A stretch of 64,000 bases of DNA, from contig CAZMGB010000001.1 of the NCBI GenBank assembly GCA_964565775.1, positions 124,001-188,000 of the forward strand. The letters run 5' to 3'. Shown here piece after piece: positions 24,569 to 32,525 of this stretch (positions are counted from its first letter, which is position 1; every line of letters starts with the position of its first letter). The notes below the pieces were generated by a model. It was given only the letters and a program-made list of their open reading frames with translations. It did no database searches and had not been told where the DNA came from. Source of the stretch: CAZMGB01 sp964565775 (GTDB lineage Bacteria > Chloroflexota > Dehalococcoidia > DSTF01 > JALHUB01). Position numbers and translations under genes: made by a program.

Positions 24569-26857
24569 ATGTCTCTGGCGGAGATCCTGGAACGCATGCG
24601 GTCGGACGCGGAGCTGGGCCCCAACTTCACGGCCTGGAGCCACATGGCGCCTACTTCGGCCTCGCTGGTGCCCTTTCCGGAGGCTCTGGACCGCCGCCTG
24701 GTCGAGGCGCTGGCGCGTCGTGGCATCAGCCGCCTCTACAGCCATCAGGCCCAGGCGGTAGAGGCGGCGCTGGCCGGCGAGAACGTGGCCGTGGTGACGC
24801 CCACCGCCTCCGGCAAGACGTTCTGCTACAACCTCCCGGTCCTGCACACCGTTCTCGGCGACGGCGAGGCGCGCGCCCTCTACCTCTTTCCCACTAAGGC
24901 CCTGGCCCAGGACCAGCTCGACGAGCTGCACGGGCTGGTGACCGACCTGCGCGTCGATGTCAAGACCTTCACCTACGACGGCGATACCCCCGCCGATGCC
25001 CGGCGCGCCGTCCGCGCTGCCGGCCATATCGTCGTCACCAACCCCGACATGCTGCACACGGGCATCCTTCCCCACCACACGAAGTGGATGAAGCTCTTCG
25101 AGAACCTGCGCTACGTGGTCGTCGACGAGCTGCATCAGTACCGGGGCGTCTTTGGCAGCCACGTGGCCAACGTCATCCGTCGCCTGCGCCGCATCTGCCG
25201 TTTCTACGGCTCCGATCCCGTCTTCGTCTGCTGCTCGGCCACCATCGCCAACCCCGGGGAGCTGGCGGAGCGTCTCGTGGGGGCGCCGGTGACCGTAGTG
25301 GACCGCAACGGAGCGCCTCGGGGTGAGAAGGTGGTGGCGATCTACAACCCACCGGTCGTCAACCGCGAGCTCGGTATCCGGCGCAGCGCCCTCAAGTCGG
25401 CGCGCACTCTGGCCGCCCGCCTCCTGCGCTCCGGCGTTCAGACCATCGTCTTCGCACCGAGCCGGCTCACCGTAGAGCTGCTGACACGCCACCTGCGTGA
25501 CTCACTGCCGCCGAAGCCGGGCGAGCCGCCGCCGGTAGAGGGGTACCGCGGCGGCTACCTTCCTCGCGAACGCCGCGCCATCGAGGCCGGCCTGCGCGAG
25601 GGGCGGGTGCGCGCCGTCGCCGCCACCACCGCCCTGGAGTTGGGTATCGACATCGGAGGGCTGGACGCCGCCGTCCTCCTCGGCTACCCGGGCAGCCTGG
25701 CCAGCACCTGGCAGCAGATGGGCCGTGCCGGCCGCGGCGAGGGACTCTCGTTCGCCGCCCTCGTGACGAATTCGACGCCCCTCAACCAGTACCTGGCCCG
25801 CCACCCGGAGTACCTGTTCGAGACGCCGCCGGAGGCGGGACTGATCAACCCAGACAACCTCATCATTCGCGTCAGCCACCTCAAGTGCGCCGCCTTCGAA
25901 CTGCCCTTCGAGCGCGGCGAGGAGTTCGGAGCGGATACGGCCGAGCTGCTGGGACTGCTGGCGGAGGAGGGCATCCTCCACGCCGTCGACGGGCGCTATC
26001 ACTGGATGGCGGAATCGTACCCGGCCGAGCAGGTGAGCCTGCGTAGCGCCTCCATCGACAACTTCGTCATCGTCGAGGACGGCCCCCGGCCGCGGGTCGT
26101 AGGCGAGATGGACCGGCCCTCGGCGCCCCTCCTCATCCACGACGAGGCCATCTACATGCACGGTGGCCAGCAGTACCACGTCGACCGCCTGGACTGGGGC
26201 GAGAAGAAGGCATACGTCCGGCCTGTAGACGTCGACTACTACACCGACGCCAATCTGGCGGTCGACTTGAAGGTGCTGGAGGTCGCCGCCGAAGCTGAGG
26301 CTGGCTGCTGCCGTCGCTGTCACGGCGACGTGGCCGTGACCTACCTGGCCACTATCTTCAAGAAGATCAAGCTCGACACCCAGGAGAACGTGGGCTGGGG
26401 CAAGATCCACCTGCCCCAGGAGGACATGCACACGACAGCGTACTGGGTCGCTGTGGAGGACGCAGCCTGGGCGGGCCTGGCCCCGGCCGAGCTCCAGGCC
26501 GGCCTCTGGGGCATGGCCCACCTGCTGGCGGGCGTCGCTCCCCTCTTCCTGATGTGCGACCCCAAGGATCTTCAGGCCGTGGCCCAGGTGCGCTCTCCCT
26601 TCACCGGCGCCCCGACCGTCTTCCTCTACGAGCGGCACCCCGGTGGTGTCGGCCTCGCCGATGGGTTGTACGCTGCCCACGCGCCCCTGCTGGCCGCCGC
26701 CCTGGAGCTGGCTCAGGGCTGTCCCTGCGTCGACGGCTGTCCCTCCTGCGTCGGCCCTGCCTCGCCGGCGGGCGGGCCCGGCCTCGACGAGGCGCCGGAC
26801 AGCAAGCGCGCCGCTATCACTCTATTGAGTCGCGTGGTTGGCCGTGGAGCTGCGTGA
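24569..26857 (+). CDS. mrfA: MrfA/YprA-like DEAD/DEAH helicase with C-terminal zinc-binding Cys cluster
   Basis: This 762-residue SF2 helicase matches the YprA/MrfA family, which in Bacillus subtilis repairs mitomycin C damage together with the MrfB nuclease. Visible motifs are Walker A TPTASGKT at 77-84, DELH at 186-189, SAT (CCSATIANP), GIDIGGLDAAVLLGYPGS, and QQMGRAGRG. The C-terminal DUF1998/MZB-like part ends with the cysteine cluster GCPCVDGCPSCVGP, the four-Cys zinc site of this family. Start ATG 24569 has AGGAGG upstream. It overlaps mrfB, so the pair is co-translated. Confidence 0.92.
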   Translation: MSLAEILERMRSDAELGPNFTAWSHMAPTSASLVPFPEALDRRLVEALARRGISRLYSHQAQAVEAALAGENVAVVTPTASGKTFCYNLPVLHTVLGDGEARALYLFPTKALAQDQLDELHGLVTDLRVDVKTFTYDGDTPADARRAVRAAGHIVVTNPDMLHTGILPHHTKWMKLFENLRYVVVDELHQYRGVFGSHVANVIRRLRRICRFYGSDPVFVCCSATIANPGELAERLVGAPVTVVDRNGAPRGEKVVAIYNPPVVNRELGIRRSALKSARTLAARLLRSGVQTIVFAPSRLTVELLTRHLRDSLPPKPGEPPPVEGYRGGYLPRERRAIEAGLREGRVRAVAATTALELGIDIGGLDAAVLLGYPGSLASTWQQMGRAGRGEGLSFAALVTNSTPLNQYLARHPEYLFETPPEAGLINPDNLIIRVSHLKCAAFELPFERGEEFGADTAELLGLLAEEGILHAVDGRYHWMAESYPAEQVSLRSASIDNFVIVEDGPRPRVVGEMDRPSAPLLIHDEAIYMHGGQQYHVDRLDWGEKKAYVRPVDVDYYTDANLAVDLKVLEVAAEAEAGCCRRCHGDVAVTYLATIFKKIKLDTQENVGWGKIHLPQEDMHTTAYWVAVEDAAWAGLAPAELQAGLWGMAHLLAGVAPLFLMCDPKDLQAVAQVRSPFTGAPTVFLYERHPGGVGLADGLYAAHAPLLAAALELAQGCPCVDGCPSCVGPASPAGGPGLDEAPDSKRAAITLLSRVVGRGAA

Positions 26858-28136
26858 AAGGCTGCGTTTCGCGCTGGGGACGGGGGCTGAGCCGCCTGCG
26901 CCAGCATCGCGGTCGAACGCTGCCCGCGAGCCGACGCTGGAGTTGCCGCTCCGACGCGTCGAGACCAGCCGAGGCGCTGTCTTCCTTGCCGAGGAGTGGT
27001 GGCCGCTGGACTACGGCCACGGGCGCCTACCCCTCCGAGACGCCTTGGCCGTCGACACCTCGGCCATGTCCCGTCTGGCGCCTGCCTGCCCGGCAGGCAG
27101 GCCGCGCGTCGCCGCCGACGACCTCGCCGGCGCCGCCTTCCTCGACGTCGAGACGACGGGATTGGGCGGGGGCACCGGCACCTACGTCTTCCTGGTGGGC
27201 CTCGGCACCTTCGAGCCTGCCGGTCCGGCGGGCGGGGACGGCTCCTTCCGCCTGCGCCAGTTCTTCATGGCCGACCTGCGCGGCGAGACGGCAATGCTGG
27301 CCGCGGTCGCCGAAGTCCTCGCCGGGTGCCGCGCTCTCGTCTCGTTCAACGGCCGCGGCTTCGACCTGCCCCTCTTGGAGACCCGCCTCACCCTGAACCG
27401 CCTGTCGCTGCCAGCGCGCCGCCTGCCGCACCTCGACCTCCTCTACCCGGCGCGACGCCTCTACCGGCGGCGGCTGCCTTCCTGCCGGCTGGCATATCTG
27501 GAGGAGGCGCTGCTCGGCCTGGAACGCGAGGACGACGTACCGGGGTGGGCCATCCCCGCCCTCTACTTCGACTACTTGCGCCGGGGCGAGGCGGAGCCCC
27601 TGCGGGCCGTCTTCCGCCACAACGCCCTGGACATCCTCTCCCTGGTGACGTTGACCGCCCACCTGGCGAGCCTCGTCGGCGGGGAGGTGCCTGCGGATGC
27701 CGACGATTGCCTCGCGCTGGCCCGATGGGACGAGTCGGAGGGGCGCCTGGCGGACGCGGCGCGCCTCTACGCGGCCGCCCTCGAAGGAGGAATCGAGGGA
27801 GAGGCCAACGCCGTCGCACTCTGGCGCCTGGCCCGCCTCTACCGCCGCGCTGGCCGCTGGCGGGACGCGGCCCGTCTCTGGCGGCAGGAAGCCCGCGACG
27901 GTGGAACGCCGGGCCGGAGGATCGAGGCGCTGATCGAGCTGGCCAAGCTGGAGGAGCACCGGCGGCGCGACTACGCCGCGGCAGAGGCGCTGACGCGGCG
28001 GGCGCTTTCGCTCCTCGAGGTGGCGAGCCAGCGCGGCGGTAGCGGCCCGACGGCACCTTCACTCCTGCGTGAAGCGCTGGAACACCGTCTCTGGCGTCTG
28101 CGGCGGCGCCTCATGGCGAGCCGGATGCGCCCATAG
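26838..28136 (+). CDS. mrfB: MrfB/YprB-like DnaQ-fold exonuclease with TPR-like tail
   Basis: This protein of about 432 residues contains an RNase H/DnaQ-fold exonuclease domain with DxE motif FLDVETTGLGGGTGTYVFLVGLG, ExoII-like SFNGRGFDLPLLETRL and ExoIII-like HNALDILSLVTL. This is the arrangement of YprB/MrfB, which works with MrfA in mitomycin C repair. The C-terminal third (ALARWDESEGRLADAARLYAAAL... LARLYRRAGRWRDAARLWRQEA) has TPR-like helices, also seen in MrfB. Start is TTG 26838 or GTG 26844, both inside the end of mrfA. A 21-bp palindrome sits inside the coding region at 27081-27101. Confidence 0.9.
   Translation: MAVELRERLRFALGTGAEPPAPASRSNAAREPTLELPLRRVETSRGAVFLAEEWWPLDYGHGRLPLRDALAVDTSAMSRLAPACPAGRPRVAADDLAGAAFLDVETTGLGGGTGTYVFLVGLGTFEPAGPAGGDGSFRLRQFFMADLRGETAMLAAVAEVLAGCRALVSFNGRGFDLPLLETRLTLNRLSLPARRLPHLDLLYPARRLYRRRLPSCRLAYLEEALLGLEREDDVPGWAIPALYFDYLRRGEAEPLRAVFRHNALDILSLVTLTAHLASLVGGEVPADADDCLALARWDESEGRLADAARLYAAALEGGIEGEANAVALWRLARLYRRAGRWRDAARLWRQEARDGGTPGRRIEALIELAKLEEHRRRDYAAAEALTRRALSLLEVASQRGGSGPTAPSLLREALEHRLWRLRRRLMASRMRP
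27081..27101. repeat. Palindrome inside mrfB coding sequence
   Basis: CCTGCCTGCC (27081-27090), C, GGCAGGCAGG (27092-27101) is a perfect palindrome. A shorter relative, CCTGCC-GCTCA-GGCAGG, occurs at 7267-7283 in the pyrE leader. Confidence 0.55.
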
Positions 28137-28211
28137 CTGGCCGGCCATCCTGAACCAGCTTGCCCAACTACCAGCCGGCCTCCCGGACGGAGACCAAGGC
28201 TGGCAGTCGCG

Positions 28212-28240
28212 TTGACATCGCCCTGAGGCTGGTGCAGAAT
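28212..28240 (+). promoter_or_regulatory. Promoter upstream of the isochorismatase-like gene
   Basis: TTGACA (28212-28217), 17-nt spacer, CAGAAT (28235-28240). It drives the region that includes the remnant ORF at 28298-28396 and the isochorismatase-like gene. Confidence 0.6.
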
Positions 28241-28297
28241 CTGCCTGACCCCGATTGGCTCGCACACAAACATCGTCGGGGAGCGCGAGGAACGCCG

Positions 28298-28396
28298 ATG
28301 GAGCCGCGCATCCATTACGCGCAGGCCGCTGACTGTGCAAGACCTCGCAGGCCACATCCGGGTGTCGTGCTAGCGAGCACGGCGACATACGAGTGA
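28298..28396 (+). pseudogene. Possible N-terminal remnant of an alpha/beta-hydrolase/adenylate cyclase-type gene
   Basis: A short ORF (MEPRIHYAQAAD..., 32 codons) follows GAGGAACGCCG. The opening PRIHYAQAAD resembles the first residues of proteins that begin 'P-x-I-x-Y-A-x-T-x-D-G-V-S-I-A' (alpha/beta-hydrolase or cyclase-associated LuxR types). The similarity ends after about 12 residues and the rest is basic, Pro-rich and without pattern. It may be what is left after a deletion, or coincidence. Confidence 0.3.
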
Positions 28397-28413
28397 AACT
28401 CGATGCACAGACC

Positions 28414-29112
28414 ATGAATCGCTACACCGAGCCCCACCGCGAGTCCGCAGCTCTCATCACCATCGACGTGCAGCGGGACTTCGCGCTGCCTGGTGCGCCG
28501 CTGGAGATAGCGGGCACGATGGACGCCGTGCCCCGCCTCCGCCGCCTGCTGGACGCCTTTCGCGCCGCCGGTCGTCCCATCGTGCACGTCGTTCGTCTCT
28601 ACCAGGCGGACGGCAGCAACGTGGACCCCGTCCGGCGCCCCGCCGTCGAGGGCGGCCTGCGTATGGCTGTGCCCGGCAGTGATGGTGCAGAGCTCGTGGA
28701 CGCACTTAAGCCCGCCACCGGCGTTCGCTTGGACTGCGACGCCCTCTTGCGGGGCAAGTTCCAGGTCTTGGCCGAGAACGAGTACGCCATGTACAAGCCG
28801 CGCTGGGGTGCCTTCTACGGGACAACGCTCGAGGCCTTCCTGCGGGAGCGCGGCGTCGATACCATATTGTTGGCTGGCTGCAACTTCCCGAACTGCCCTC
28901 GCACCAGCGTCTACGAGGCCAGCGAGCGCGACTTCCGCGTGGTCGCGGTCATTGACGCCATCTCGGGCGCGTACGACCAAGGCATCGCCGAGCTGCGCAA
29001 CATCGGCGTGCTCGCCGTGAGCACCGAAGCGGCCCTTGCCTGGTTCGCTGGCGAGCCACTGGCGGCTAGCCGGCAGGAGCGTGACTCCGGGACGCCGGAG
29101 GCAAGCGGCTGA
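28414..29112 (+). CDS. Isochorismatase-family cysteine hydrolase
   Basis: This 232-residue hydrolase has the catalytic triad of the family: Asp18 in LITIDVQRDF, Lys129 in YKPRWGAFYGT, and Cys161 in LLAGCNFPNCPRTSVYEASERDF. Family members are isochorismatases, nicotinamidases and related amidases or carbamoylases. The YKPRWGAFYGT segment fits amidohydrolases such as N-carbamoyl or ureidoacrylate types, but the substrate cannot be assigned. Start ATG 28414 is chosen; a GTG at 28393 is in frame and neither has a strong Shine-Dalgarno sequence. It is followed after 37 bases by a P-loop kinase gene. Confidence 0.85.
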   Translation: MNRYTEPHRESAALITIDVQRDFALPGAPLEIAGTMDAVPRLRRLLDAFRAAGRPIVHVVRLYQADGSNVDPVRRPAVEGGLRMAVPGSDGAELVDALKPATGVRLDCDALLRGKFQVLAENEYAMYKPRWGAFYGTTLEAFLRERGVDTILLAGCNFPNCPRTSVYEASERDFRVVAVIDAISGAYDQGIAELRNIGVLAVSTEAALAWFAGEPLAASRQERDSGTPEASG

Positions 29113-29149
29113 ACGGTATCAGGGACAGGCAACGCGTGTACGAAGTGAA

Positions 29150-29713
29150 GTGGCGCGACGACAAGTAGTCGGCAGTCGCATCGTGGTCTACGGACCGCCC
29201 GGGTCGGGGAAGACCGCGGTGGCCCGCCGCCTCGGAGCACTGTGCGGTCTGCCCGTGGTGGAGCTGGATGCCCTGTTCTGGCGTCCACAGTGGCAACCGA
29301 CGCCCGCGGACGAGTTTCGCGGCAAGGTGCTCGGCACGCTCGACGGCCACGACGGCGGCTGGGTCTGCGATGGCAACTACGCTATGATACGCGACGCCAT
29401 CCTGCCGATGGCCGATACTGTCGTCTGGCTACGCCCTCCGTTCGTCGTCGCTTTCTGGCGGCTCCTCAGGCGGACCGTCACCAGGGCCTGGACGAAGGAG
29501 CCGCTCTGGGGGAACAACTACGAGTCGTGGCGGCTGACGTTTCTCAGCAGGGATTCGTTGCTCCTCTACGCCATCACCCATTGGAGAAAGCACTTCAAGG
29601 GCGTCGGCCGTGACCTGAGTGAGATCCCGCATCGGGCGGCTGTGATCGAGTTACGCTCGACGCGGCAGGTGGAGGACTTCCTCGCTTCACTGGGCCCGCA
29701 TGCCGGGTGCTGA
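29150..29713 (+). CDS. P-loop kinase / adenylate kinase-like (FlaR-type) protein
   Basis: This 187-residue protein begins SRIVVYGPPGSGKTAVARRLGALCGLPVVELDALFWRPQWQPTP, with Walker A GPPGSGKT at 15-22. It has the 'LDxLFW+P.W' element of the adenylate kinase/FlaR topology-modulation family, then WVCDGNYAMIRDAILPMADTVVWLRPP and FLSRDSLLLYAITHWRKH. The phosphate acceptor is unknown. Start is GTG 29150; the open frame upstream overlaps the isochorismatase gene and lacks family features. Confidence 0.8.
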   Translation: MARRQVVGSRIVVYGPPGSGKTAVARRLGALCGLPVVELDALFWRPQWQPTPADEFRGKVLGTLDGHDGGWVCDGNYAMIRDAILPMADTVVWLRPPFVVAFWRLLRRTVTRAWTKEPLWGNNYESWRLTFLSRDSLLLYAITHWRKHFKGVGRDLSEIPHRAAVIELRSTRQVEDFLASLGPHAGC

Positions 29714-29754
29714 CAGGGCCCTGCGATCGGTTCGGCGCGCCGAGGAGGAGTAGA

Positions 29755-30135
29755 ATGCCCCTGAGCAAGGCCTGGCAGACCTTCGACGCGGCGGCGACGA
29801 AGGCGATCCCGCCCGTAACCGGCGTCTACGAGCTGGGGGACGAGCAGGGGAACGTCCTCTACGTCGGCTACGCCGGCGGGCGCGAACCGTTCGGCATCCG
29901 CGGGTGCATCGAGCGCCACTTCTCGGGCGAGGAGCCCAACCCCGTCGTCCGCGAGCGCGCCCGCTGCTTTCGATATGAGGTCAACGCGCAGTACCTCACC
30001 CGCCACATCGAGCTGCTGACCCGCCATCGCGACGAGCACGGGCGTCTGCCCGAGGGCAACGAGGCGCCCGGCGAGACCGTGCCGCGCCTGGGCCGCTTCG
30101 GGCCCGCCCGGGGTGTCGAACGGGCTGACGCCTGA
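29755..30135 (+). CDS. Small GIY-YIG-like domain protein
   Basis: This 126-residue protein has a GIY-YIG-like core: TGVYELGDEQGNVLYVGYAGGREPFGIRGCIERHF supplies the GVY and YVG elements and a following Arg. The rest (HIELLTRHRDEHGRLPEGNE) is short. GIY-YIG domains usually cut DNA, but the catalytic Glu is not clear in this small protein. Start ATG 29755 has GAGGAGGAG upstream. It lies 20 bases before the acyl-CoA dehydrogenase gene and may be in its operon, an odd pairing. Confidence 0.65.
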   Translation: MPLSKAWQTFDAAATKAIPPVTGVYELGDEQGNVLYVGYAGGREPFGIRGCIERHFSGEEPNPVVRERARCFRYEVNAQYLTRHIELLTRHRDEHGRLPEGNEAPGETVPRLGRFGPARGVERADA

Positions 30136-30155
30136 GCCGGAGAAGAGGGACGGCC

Positions 30156-31310
30156 ATGGACCTGGAGCTCTCTGACGAGCAGAAGATCATCACCCAGACA
30201 GTGCGACGCTACATCCAGGAGGAGATCGTTCCCCTGGAGGCGGAGCTGGACCCTGATGCCTTCGAGCTGCCCCGCGAGGAGTTCGACCGGCTGGTGGCGA
30301 AGGTGAAGGAGATGGGCTTCTACGGCCTGGGCATCCCGCCCGATTTCGGGGGGCCGCGCGTCGACCTGATGACCCGCTGCCTCATGGAGGAGGAGATGTC
30401 GCAGCACCGGGCGGGGCTCTACTCACCCGCCTACGGCAGCTTCGGCGGGGCAGGCCTCGCCCAGCTCTACGTGGCCAACGAGCAGCAGCAGGAGAAATAC
30501 CTCTTCCCCATGCTGCGGGGCGAGAAACACGGCTTCTTTGCCCTCACCGAGCCGTCCGGCGGCTCCGACCCCGCCCGCGCCATCCAGACGCGCGCCGTCC
30601 GCGACGGCGATGAGTGGGTGATCAACGGCTCCAAGATCTTCATCTCCGGCGCCGACCGCGCCGACTTCGGTCTGGTGTTCGCCCGCACCGACCCCGCCAA
30701 GGGCCGCCAGGGGATCACCTGCTTCATCGTCGATACGGACACGCCAGGCTTCACCGTGCGGCGCATCGTGCACACGTTGCGCTCTGCCCTCTACGCCACG
30801 GAGCTCCAGTTCGAGGACATGCGCGTCCCCTCTGAGAACATCCTGGGGGAGGAGGGCATGGGCTTCTACATTGCCAATGAGACCCTTACCCGAAACCGTA
30901 TCCCCTACTCCGCGGGCTGCGTGGGGGTGGCGGTGGCTGCCCAACGGATGGCCATCGCCTATGCCCGGCAGCGTGAGACGTTCGGCGAGCTCCTGGCGCG
31001 AAGACAGGCCATCCAGTGGATGATCGTGGACAATGAGGTTGACATAAGAACATCGCGCTGGCTGGTGCTGGCGGCCGCGCAGAAGGCGGAGTCGGGCAGC
31101 GCCTTTCGCTTCGAGGCGGCAATGGCGAAGCTGGTGGCGACGGAGGGGGCGGGCCGGGTGGTGGACCGGGCGATCCAGGTGCACGGCGGCTACGGCATCA
31201 CGAAGGACCTTCCTCTCGAGCGCTGGTATCGAGAGCTGCGCATCCGCCGCATCGGCGAGGGGCCGTCGGAGATCCAGCGCATCATCATGGCCCGAGACCT
31301 GGTGTACTAG
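30156..31310 (+). CDS. Acyl-CoA dehydrogenase
   Basis: This 384-residue FAD enzyme oxidises an acyl-CoA at alpha,beta. Landmarks are FFALTEPSGGSDPARAIQTRAVRDGDEWVINGSKIFISGADRADFGLVFART (FAD/substrate region), the RQRETFGELLARRQAIQWMIVD helix, QVHGGYGITKDLPLERWYRELR and the end RIGEGPSEIQRIIMARDLV, which supplies the Glu of the catalytic-base position. Start ATG 30156 has GAGAAGAGGG upstream. No electron-transfer flavoprotein gene is in the window. The acyl chain is not predictable. Confidence 0.92.
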   Translation: MDLELSDEQKIITQTVRRYIQEEIVPLEAELDPDAFELPREEFDRLVAKVKEMGFYGLGIPPDFGGPRVDLMTRCLMEEEMSQHRAGLYSPAYGSFGGAGLAQLYVANEQQQEKYLFPMLRGEKHGFFALTEPSGGSDPARAIQTRAVRDGDEWVINGSKIFISGADRADFGLVFARTDPAKGRQGITCFIVDTDTPGFTVRRIVHTLRSALYATELQFEDMRVPSENILGEEGMGFYIANETLTRNRIPYSAGCVGVAVAAQRMAIAYARQRETFGELLARRQAIQWMIVDNEVDIRTSRWLVLAAAQKAESGSAFRFEAAMAKLVATEGAGRVVDRAIQVHGGYGITKDLPLERWYRELRIRRIGEGPSEIQRIIMARDLVY

Positions 31311-31349
31311 GGTCCTGAGCCGACGACTCACAATCCCAGGAGGTGGCTC

Positions 31350-32525
31350 ATGTCCGAGAGCGACGAGTTCACTCCCACCAAGGCCGACAGGTTCACCTTC
31401 GGGCTGTGGACCGTCGGCAACAGGGGCCGCGATCCCTTCGGCATGGAGGTGCGCGGCTCGATCCCGCCGGAGCGCATCGTGCAGAGGCTCAGCGAGCTCG
31501 GGGCATACGGCGTCAACCTCCACGACAACGATCTCGTCCCCATCGATGCCACGCCCGCGGAGCGCGACCGCATCGTCCGCGACTTCCGGCGTGCGCTGGC
31601 CGAGCACGGCATGTGCGTGCCGATGGCAACCACGAATCTCTTCTTCCACCCCGTGTTCAAGGACGGCGCCTTCACCTCCAACGACCCAAAGGTGCGGGCC
31701 TTCGCCCTCCAGAAGACCATGCGCTCCCTGGACCTGGCGGCGGAGCTGGGCGCGGGCATCTTCGTCTTCTGGGGCGGACGCGAGGGCAGCGAGGTGGACG
31801 CCTCCAAAGACCCGCAGGAGGCCATCCGCCGCTACCGCGAGGCCCTGAACTACCTCTGCGAGTATGTCGTCGACCAGGAATACGAGATGGTCCTCGCCCT
31901 GGAAGCCAAGCCCAACGAGCCCCGCGGCGATATCTTCTTCCCGACCACCGGCCACCTCCTCCACTTCATCGAGACGCTCGACCGGCCCGAGATGGTGGGC
32001 GTCAACCCGGAGGTGGCCCATGAGCACATGGCCGGCCTCAACTTCCATCACGGCGTCGCCCAGGCGCTGGAGGCAGGCAAGCTCTTCCACATCGACCTCA
32101 ACGACCAGAAGCCCGGCCGCTACGATCAGGACCTGCGCTTCGGCTCCGAGAGCATGAAGGGCATGTTCTTCCTGGTCAAGCTTCTGGAGGAGGGCGGCTA
32201 CAAGGGGCCGCGGCACTTCGACGCCCACGCATACCGCACCGAGGACGAGGAGGGAGTGTGGGACTTCGCCCTGGGCTGCATGCGAACGTACAAGATCCTG
32301 GAGGCCAAGGTGCGCCGCTTCCAGGAGGACCGCGAGATCCAGGGACTGCTCGCCGAGCTGCGCTCCCATACCAGCCCCGAGGACGAGCTGCTGGGGCCTT
32401 ACTCGCCCGAGCGCGCCGCACGCCTCAAGGCCATGACCTTCGACATCGAGGCGATGGCCCGGCCCGGCCTGCGGTACGAGCGGCTCGATCAGTTGGTCAC
32501 GGAGCTTCTGCTGGGGGTTCGCTAG
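31350..32525 (+). CDS. xylA: Xylose isomerase
   Basis: This 391-residue protein is a class I (actinobacterial/Thermus-type) xylose isomerase that converts xylose to xylulose. It has FVFWGGREGSEVD, the metal ligand region MVLALEAKPNEPRGDIFF, GVNPEVAHEHMAGLNF, HIDLNDQKPGRYDQDLRFG and the FDAHAYRTED metal-binding end. Length fits the family (about 390). Start ATG 31350 has AGGAGGTGGCTC upstream. Its stop overlaps the end of the convergent xylulokinase gene by 29 bases, and the two form a pentose pathway. Confidence 0.95.
   Translation: MSESDEFTPTKADRFTFGLWTVGNRGRDPFGMEVRGSIPPERIVQRLSELGAYGVNLHDNDLVPIDATPAERDRIVRDFRRALAEHGMCVPMATTNLFFHPVFKDGAFTSNDPKVRAFALQKTMRSLDLAAELGAGIFVFWGGREGSEVDASKDPQEAIRRYREALNYLCEYVVDQEYEMVLALEAKPNEPRGDIFFPTTGHLLHFIETLDRPEMVGVNPEVAHEHMAGLNFHHGVAQALEAGKLFHIDLNDQKPGRYDQDLRFGSESMKGMFFLVKLLEEGGYKGPRHFDAHAYRTEDEEGVWDFALGCMRTYKILEAKVRRFQEDREIQGLLAELRSHTSPEDELLGPYSPERAARLKAMTFDIEAMARPGLRYERLDQLVTELLLGVR

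Noticed and set aside
22533..24761. 742-codon open frame on the plus strand
   Set aside because: Antisense to the cupin and aldehyde dehydrogenase genes and continuing into mrfA out of frame; no protein pattern.
30423..32369. 648-codon open frame on the minus strand
   Set aside because: Antisense to acyl-CoA dehydrogenase and xylose isomerase, which have full catalytic motifs.
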